NCBI RefSeq assembly: GCF_013364235.1
Contig: NZ_CP054919.1
Coordinates: 2,407,345-2,471,344, forward strand
Reading direction: 5' to 3'
Source of the DNA: Kitasatospora sp. NA04385
GTDB lineage: Bacteria; Actinomycetota; Actinomycetes; Streptomycetales; Streptomycetaceae
DNA length: 64,000 nucleotides
In this document: positions 59,098 through 64,000 of the stretch, piece after piece
How the letters are laid out: each line of letters starts with the position of its first letter
Position numbering within the stretch: position 1 is the first letter of the stretch
Made by a program: the position numbers and the translations under genes
Notes under the pieces: generated by a model
What the model was told of the DNA's origin: nothing
Database searches by the model: none
The model's input: the letters and a program-made list of their open reading frames with translations, nothing else

Positions 59098-60617
59098 CCG
59101 CACCCGCCTCCGCGCCCGTCCCCGCCGCCTCCGCGACCGCACCCGGTTCCTCCGCCGCCGGTGCCGCCGCCTCCTCCCCTTCCTCCTCCGCTTCCACCCC
59201 GGCCGACCGGGCCGGGGGCGTGTCCGCGCCGGCGTCCGGCGGGCTGCTGCGGCGGCACCGCGACTTCCGGATGCTGTGGGTCGGCGAGACCGCCAACAAG
59301 TACGGCTCCGCGGTCACCGGCCTGGCCCTGCCGCTGGTCGCGGTCAGCACCCTGCACGCGAGCACCCTCCAGGTCGGGCTGCTCGGCGCGGCGGGCTGGC
59401 TGCCCTGGCTGCTGATCGGCCTGCCGGCCGGGGTGTGGGTGGACCGGCTGCGCTGCCGCCCGATCATGCTCGCCTCGACCGCCGTCTCGCTGCTGCTGTA
59501 CGCCACCGTCCCGCTGGCCGCGCTCGCCGGGGCGCTGACGCTGTGGCACCTGCTGGCCGTCGCGCTGCTCGCCGGGGCCGCCGGGGTGTTCTTCCAGACC
59601 GCGTACACCGCGTACCTGCCGCAGCTGCTCGAACCCGCCGACCAGTCCGAGGGCAACGCCAAGCTGCACGGCAGCGCCTCGGCCGCGGGCATCGCCGGGC
59701 TGGGCAGCGGCGGCCTGATCGCGCAGCTGGCCGGGCCGGTCAACGGGCTGCTGGCCAACACCGCGACGTTCCTGCTCTCGCTCTGGTGCACCGCCCGGAT
59801 CGGCCACCGCGAGCCCGGCCGCGGCGGGCGCCCCCGCCGGGCGCTGCGCCGGGAGATCGGCGAGGGGCTGCGGCTGCTCGCCTCCGACGTCTGGTTCCGC
59901 ACCTTCGCGCTGTTCGGCGCCGCGTCCAACCTGGTCCTGACCGGCTACCAGTCGCTGCTGGTGGTCTTCCTGATCCGCGAGGTCGGCGTCGGCGAGGGCA
60001 CCGTCGGCCTGCTGGTCGCGGCCGCCTCCACCGGGGGCATCGTCGGCGCGGCCGTCGCCCGCCGGATCGCCGCCCGGATCGGCACGGCGCGGGCGATGCT
60101 GGTGCTGGAGCTCGCCCTGCCCGCGCTGACCGTGCTGATCCCGCTGACCGACCGCGGTGCCGGGCTGGTCTGGTACCTGGTCGGCGGGTTCGGCGCCTCC
60201 TGCGGGGTCGTCGCCGGGAACGTCATCAAGGCGACCTTCCAGCAGCGCTACTGCCCGCCGGAGCTGCTCGGCCGGCTCTCCGCCAGCAGCGCGGTGCTCA
60301 ACTTCGGCTCCATCCCGCTCGGCGCGCTGCTGGCCGGCGTCCTGGGCACCCAGCTGGGCGTGCGGCCCGCGATGTGGCTGATGACCGCCGGCGTGCCGCT
60401 GGCCGCGCTGATCCTCTGGTGCTCGCCGATGCGCCGCGTCCGCGACCTGCCCACCGAGCGCCGCGTGCCGGTCCGCGAGACCGGTGCTGGTGCCGGTGCC
60501 GGTGCTGGCGCAGCCGGGGCCGGTGTGGCTGGAGCTGGTACGGAGACTGGTGTGGCCGGGGCCGGTACGGCCCGGGGTCAGGAGCCGGGCGGCGGCGCCG
60601 GACGGGAACGCCGGTGA
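59094..60617 (+). CDS. MFS transporter (MFS_3/enterobactin-exporter-like)
   Basis: The protein is 507 aa from ATG 59094, overlapping the regulator stop by four bases. A 45-residue Ala/Ser/Pro-rich start precedes twelve hydrophobic segments: DFRMLWVGETANKYGSAVTG, GLPAGVWVDRLRCRPIML (motif A-like), FFQTAYTAYLPQLLEPADQS. It ends in a Gly/Ala repeat tail of about 40 residues. It belongs to the group with EntS-like and macrolide exporters; the substrate is unknown. Confidence 0.9.
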   Translation: MTAPASAPVPAASATAPGSSAAGAAASSPSSSASTPADRAGGVSAPASGGLLRRHRDFRMLWVGETANKYGSAVTGLALPLVAVSTLHASTLQVGLLGAAGWLPWLLIGLPAGVWVDRLRCRPIMLASTAVSLLLYATVPLAALAGALTLWHLLAVALLAGAAGVFFQTAYTAYLPQLLEPADQSEGNAKLHGSASAAGIAGLGSGGLIAQLAGPVNGLLANTATFLLSLWCTARIGHREPGRGGRPRRALRREIGEGLRLLASDVWFRTFALFGAASNLVLTGYQSLLVVFLIREVGVGEGTVGLLVAAASTGGIVGAAVARRIAARIGTARAMLVLELALPALTVLIPLTDRGAGLVWYLVGGFGASCGVVAGNVIKATFQQRYCPPELLGRLSASSAVLNFGSIPLGALLAGVLGTQLGVRPAMWLMTAGVPLAALILWCSPMRRVRDLPTERRVPVRETGAGAGAGAGAAGAGVAGAGTETGVAGAGTARGQEPGGGAGRERR

Positions 60618-60626
60618 CGGCTGCGG

Positions 60627-61379
60627 TCAGCCCGCCAGCCGGACGGTCCGGGTGACGCAGGACTGGTACCGCTCCAGGACCAGTGCGGCCAGCGCCGGGT
60701 GGTCGCCCAGCGGGGCGGAGGTCAGTGCACCGTCGGCCGCGGCGGCCAGGCGGGCGAAGTCACCCGGCGCGGTGAAGTAGGAGGCGACGGCGACCCGCGG
60801 GTGGCCCTCGGCGGTGAGTTCGGCGACCCGCGCGGCCACGCTCGGACCGCTCGCCGCCACGTACCCCGGGCGGACGGCGACGCCCAGCCGGGCCGACAGC
60901 AGCGCGGCCTGCGCCCCGGTGTCCTCGGCGGCGTCCTGGTCCCGGGAGCCGGAGGCCGCGAGGACCACCGGCTCGCCCCGCCAGCCGGCCGCCACCAGGC
61001 GGTCGGCCAGTGCCTCGGTGAGCAGCGGGTCCGGGCCGAGCGGCGGGGCGCACTCTCCCGCCAGGTGCGGTGCGGCGGCCAGCGTCCGGGGGATGTCCAC
61101 CTTGCTGTGGTAGCCGCGGCTGAGCAGCAGCGGCACCAGGACCACCCGGCCGCTCAGTTCGTCCAGCACCTCGGGCAGCAGCGGGTCGTTCAGGCCGAGG
61201 TGCCCGAGCCGGATGTCCAGCTCCGGCCTGGCCCGCCGCAGCCGGGCGTGCAGCCGACCGAGTTCGGCGGACGCGGCCGGGTCGTGCGAGCCGTGCGCCA
61301 CCAGCACCAGGGCCGGGCGGCGGGCCGCGTGCAGCACCCGCAACGGGGCGAGGCGGCCGGGGAGCGAAGTGGTGGTCAT
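60627..61379 (-). CDS. CbiX/sirohydrochlorin chelatase-like protein
   Basis: The protein is 250 aa from ATG 61379; GGAGG lies only one base before it, so the start is uncertain. Two CbiX-like halves are seen. The first has ALVLVAHGSHDPAASAELGR with the metal-binding His, then LVPLLLSRGYHSKVDIPRTL. The second has VVLAASGSRDQDAAED and VAVASYFTAPGDFARLAAAA. Such proteins insert Fe2+, Co2+ or Ni2+ into sirohydrochlorin. No other sirohaem or cobalamin gene is in the window. It converges on the MFS gene with a nine-base gap. Confidence 0.87.
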   Translation of the reverse strand: MTTTSLPGRLAPLRVLHAARRPALVLVAHGSHDPAASAELGRLHARLRRARPELDIRLGHLGLNDPLLPEVLDELSGRVVLVPLLLSRGYHSKVDIPRTLAAAPHLAGECAPPLGPDPLLTEALADRLVAAGWRGEPVVLAASGSRDQDAAEDTGAQAALLSARLGVAVRPGYVAASGPSVAARVAELTAEGHPRVAVASYFTAPGDFARLAAAADGALTSAPLGDHPALAALVLERYQSCVTRTVRLAG

Positions 61380-61540
61380 ACCTCCAGCGTGCCGGACACC
61401 TGTTTCGATCCGGTTGCCCATCGGTCACGGGTGGTTTCCCCCGCTCTCACCCGACCGGCCCGCGCGGGTGAGCGGCCGGGCCGGGCTCGCCCGGGACACC
61501 GCGCCGGGCGGACGCGGTCCGGGACGGGTGGTCCGGGACG

Positions 61541-61585
61541 GGGTTCCCGAAGCCGGGGTTCCTGAAGCCGGGGTTCTTGAAGCCG
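61541..61585. repeat. 15-bp tandem repeat before the TPR gene's 3' end
   Basis: GGGTTCCCGAAGCCG occurs three times in a row (one or two changes in copies 2 and 3), 20 bases past the stop of the TPR/Sel1 gene. Confidence 0.75.
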
Positions 61586-61604
61586 GAGGGCTCAGGGGGC
61601 CTGG

Positions 61605-64000
61605 TCAGGGTTCCGTCCGGGCGCGTGTCCCGGGCTGCCGGGGGACCCTCGGGGAGTGCCCCGGGGCAGCGCCGGACGGCGCAGCGGTGAGCGCTGCCGT
61701 GGCGGGCGCGGGCGTGGCCGTCCCCACCGCTTCGGACGGCGCCCCGTACTCCTGGAGGAGCATCAGCGACTCGCGGTGGGCGAGCGGATCACCGGCGTCG
61801 GCGGCCCGCCGGTACCACTCCTCGGCCTGCTGCGGCCGGCGGCGCTCGGCGAGCATCCGGGCCCCGGCGAGCAGGGCGTCCCGGTCGCCCTCGGCGGCCG
61901 CGCGCCCGTACCAGGTGAGCGCGTCGTCGATCCGGCCCCGGCTCTCCAGCATCTCGGCGGCCTCCCGGACGGCCCGCCCGTCGCCCGCGTCGGCGAGCCG
62001 CTGCACCCACGCGATGGCCCGGTCCTCGCACGTCGACCTGGACAGCATCCGGGACGCCTCGCGCAGCCGCTCCGGCTCCGTGCCGTCGTGGCCCCGCAGC
62101 AGCCCGGCTTCGAAGGGCCGACCGGCCTGCACCAGCAGTTCCACCGCCTCGTCCAGCGTCACGGGCCCGGTCCGGCCGGTGGGAGCGGCCGCCGGTGCGG
62201 GGCCCGCGGTCGGGCGGCCGGCTACCTGCGACGCCCGCGGTTCGAGGCCCGGCGCGAGCGCGGCGGTACCGGGCCGGACGGCAGCGGGGTGGGCGGCATC
62301 GAAGTGAGCGGCACTGAGGTGAGCGGCATTGAGGTGAGCGACGGCGGGGTGGGCGACGGCGAGCAGGGCGTGCCGGTCACCCGCCGCGGCCGCGGCCCGG
62401 TACCAGCCGACGGACTCCCGGGAGCGGCCCAGTTCGCCCAGCAGTCGGCCGAGTTCGCGCATCGCGTAGGCGTCGCCACGGGCGGCTGCGCGTTCGTACC
62501 AGTGGACGGCGCCGGTGCTGTCGCCCTGTCGCTCCAGCAGGTCGGCGGCCTGGAACAGGGCGGTCTCGCTGCCCGCTTCGGCCGCCTTCCGGTACCAGTC
62601 CAGCGCCCCGTCCGGGTCCCCGTCCCGTTCGCACCGCTCGGCGCGGTCGCGCAGCGCCTGCGGGTCGCCGATGTGGGCGTACCAGGGCAGGTTGCCGTAC
62701 TGGCCGTGCCTGGCGAACAGGGCGGCGGCCTCGTGCCAGGCGGTCTCGTCGCCGCAAGTCGCCGCGCGCTCGTACCAGGCGGCGGCCTCGTCGATCCGGC
62801 CGGCCGCCTCCAGCGTTCCGGCGGCCTCGGGCACGACGGCCACCGCACCCTGGGCCCAGGCCCGTTCCCACCAGGCGGCCGCCCGGTCGATCCGGCCCGC
62901 GGCGGCGCAGATCCTGGCGCAGTCGACGGCCGCTTCGGGGTGCCCGTCGTCCGCCGCCCGGGCGAACCACTCCAGGGCCTCGTCGGCGCGGCCGAGTTCG
63001 GCGAGCAGGCGTCCGGCCTGGTGGCGGGCGGCGCGGTGGCCGGCCCGGGCGGCCTCCTCGAAGCGGTGCAGGGCGGGTGCGATCCCGCCGGAGCGGCCGA
63101 GGAGTTCGGCGCCCCGGAAGCGGGCGTCGGTGCTCCCGGCCAGTGCGGCCCGGTCGTACCAGTCGACGGCCTGCTCGAACCTGCCGTCGCGTTCCAGCAG
63201 TTCGGCCGCCCGCAGCGCGGCCTCGGGCACTCCCCGGTCGGCTGCCGCGGCGTACCAGTCGGCGGCCTCGGCCGTCCGGCCCGCCTCGGCGAGCAGGGCG
63301 GCGCCGACCGACAGCGCGGCGAGGTCGCCCGCTTCGGCGGCCGAGGCGCAGAGCCCGACCGCGATCCGGGTGAGCCCGCGGACGGCCGCCGACCGTGCGA
63401 GGGCGGACCGGTCGGCGGGGTGGGCGTACCGGGCCAGGGACTCCCACAGCCCGGCCGGGACGGTGCGTCCCTCCCGTTCCGGCCGCAGCCGCCGCACCAG
63501 GGCCTCGGCGATCCGCACCTCGGGCCCGCCGGTCGTGCGGGCGGCCCCGACGCCCCGGGATGTCACGGCGCCGCGCGGTGCCCGGGCGGCCGCGGCCTTG
63601 GCGGCCGCCGGGTCGCCGGCCGTCAGCAGCGCACCCGTGCCGGGGACCGCCTCGCGCAGGTACTCCAGCCCGTCGGCCACCCAGCCCGGGCGGAGGGCGT
63701 TGCGCTCCCGGGAGGTCAGGTAGTGCGGGGCGGACGCCGCCAGCAGCGCCGCCGGCAGGACCGGGCGGTGGCCGAGGCGCACCGCGTCCAGCGCGGCATC
63801 GACGACGGCCCTGGCGGCCGGCGGCGCCGTGCGGTAGCGGTTCACCAGCCGTGCCCCGGCCGGCAGCGGACCGCCTCCGGTGCCGCGGCGAGTGCCACCG
63901 CCCGTTCCGGTGGCCACCGTCGACCTGACCCAGCGGCCCGTACCGTCCGCGGCCCGGACGACCGCCGTTCCTCGGAGGGCCGTCGGCCGCCGCACGGACG
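61605..64000 (-). CDS. TPR/Sel1-like repeat protein, 5' end outside the window
   Basis: The frame is open to the right edge (about 797 codons seen); the GTG at 63995 is probably internal. After about 200 residues with VDAALDAVRLGHRPVLPAAL and LTSRERNALRPGWVADGL, which look like the end of an N-terminal NTPase or effector module, there are about 16 TPR/Sel1-like units of the WYxRAAxxGD type (EAADWYAAAADRGVPEA, QAVDWYDRAALAGSTDA). A low-complexity insert with AHLxAAH repeats (62290-62350) interrupts them. It is likely a large cytoplasmic signalling or scaffold protein; the missing N terminus would decide its class. Confidence 0.82.
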   Translation of the reverse strand, partial: SVRRPTALRGTAVVRAADGTGRWVRSTVATGTGGGTRRGTGGGPLPAGARLVNRYRTAPPAARAVVDAALDAVRLGHRPVLPAALLAASAPHYLTSRERNALRPGWVADGLEYLREAVPGTGALLTAGDPAAAKAAAARAPRGAVTSRGVGAARTTGGPEVRIAEALVRRLRPEREGRTVPAGLWESLARYAHPADRSALARSAAVRGLTRIAVGLCASAAEAGDLAALSVGAALLAEAGRTAEAADWYAAAADRGVPEAALRAAELLERDGRFEQAVDWYDRAALAGSTDARFRGAELLGRSGGIAPALHRFEEAARAGHRAARHQAGRLLAELGRADEALEWFARAADDGHPEAAVDCARICAAAGRIDRAAAWWERAWAQGAVAVVPEAAGTLEAAGRIDEAAAWYERAATCGDETAWHEAAALFARHGQYGNLPWYAHIGDPQALRDRAERCERDGDPDGALDWYRKAAEAGSETALFQAADLLERQGDSTGAVHWYERAAARGDAYAMRELGRLLGELGRSRESVGWYRAAAAAGDRHALLAVAHPAVAHLNAAHLSAAHFDAAHPAAVRPGTAALAPGLEPRASQVAGRPTAGPAPAAAPTGRTGPVTLDEAVELLVQAGRPFEAGLLRGHDGTEPERLREASRMLSRSTCEDRAIAWVQRLADAGDGRAVREAAEMLESRGRIDDALTWYGRAAAEGDRDALLAGARMLAERRRPQQAEEWYRRAADAGDPLAHRESLMLLQEYGAPSEAVGTATPAPATAALTAAPSGAAPGHSPRVPRQPGTRARTEP

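Overview
The window is very GC-rich (roughly 72-75%), uses GTG and TTG starts freely, and carries gene sets typical of Streptomycetaceae: a FasR-fabD-fabH-acpP-fabF operon, a homodimeric AceE, DUF3052, DUF3145, DUF2637, an Hrd sigma factor next to dnaG, and a large tellurium-resistance-like (Ter) cluster. It looks like a chromosomal core or near-core segment of Streptomyces or Kitasatospora. No rRNA, CRISPR array, transposase or prophage was found. Four tRNA genes are present: Val-TAC, a CAT-anticodon tRNA, and two tandem Asn-GTT.

Layout. 1-5658: the 3' part of a collagen-like Gly-X-Thr protein, overlapping by one base with two TPR-fused glycosyltransferases, the first GT2-type and the second a polytopic membrane type. 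This is a likely surface-collagen glycosylation operon. 5659-7892: tRNA-Val with a displaced copy of its 3' part, a coiled-coil protein and an FmdB zinc ribbon. 8093-21805: the Ter region, with a HAD phosphatase, a StiP/PRTase-like protein, a PRTase-TRSP protein, an HpcH/CitE-like lyase, a TerD with a PQ/GYGYP tail, a TerA-like protein, a DUF2637 membrane protein, a DUF475/TerC-like membrane protein, two 191-aa TerD proteins, and between those two a Ser/Thr kinase with a PQQ beta-propeller. 21954-29278: AhpE-like peroxiredoxin, DUF3052, aceE, a DHA2 efflux pump with a divergent TetR regulator, and a YjbR-like protein. 29423-35505: alpha/beta hydrolase, aldo-keto reductase with MerR regulator, serine hydrolase, pirin-like protein, FasR-like activator. 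35596-39265: fatty acid synthase genes. 39369-43686: DUF3145, oxidoreductase with divergent MarR, LytR-CpsA-Psr protein. 43804-49548: ACC-deaminase-like enzyme, beta-propeller lipoprotein, ankyrin protein, two related secreted trypsin-like proteases. 50152-53533: small YtxH-like protein, FGGY kinase, glutamate decarboxylase. 53556-58272: Hrd sigma factor, dnaG, dgt. 58432-64000: ArsR-like regulator with MFS pump, CbiX-like chelatase, and a TPR/Sel1-rich protein running off the right edge.

Several genes have broken reading frames in GC-rich linkers: the PRTase-TRSP gene, the kinase-propeller gene, the beta-propeller lipoprotein and the second protease. In each case the two parts make one normal protein if one or two bases are added or removed. 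This points to assembly indels or recent mutations and affects how these genes should be read. Strong perfect hairpins mark most convergent gene ends, and short 12-15 bp tandem repeats recur just after stop codons.
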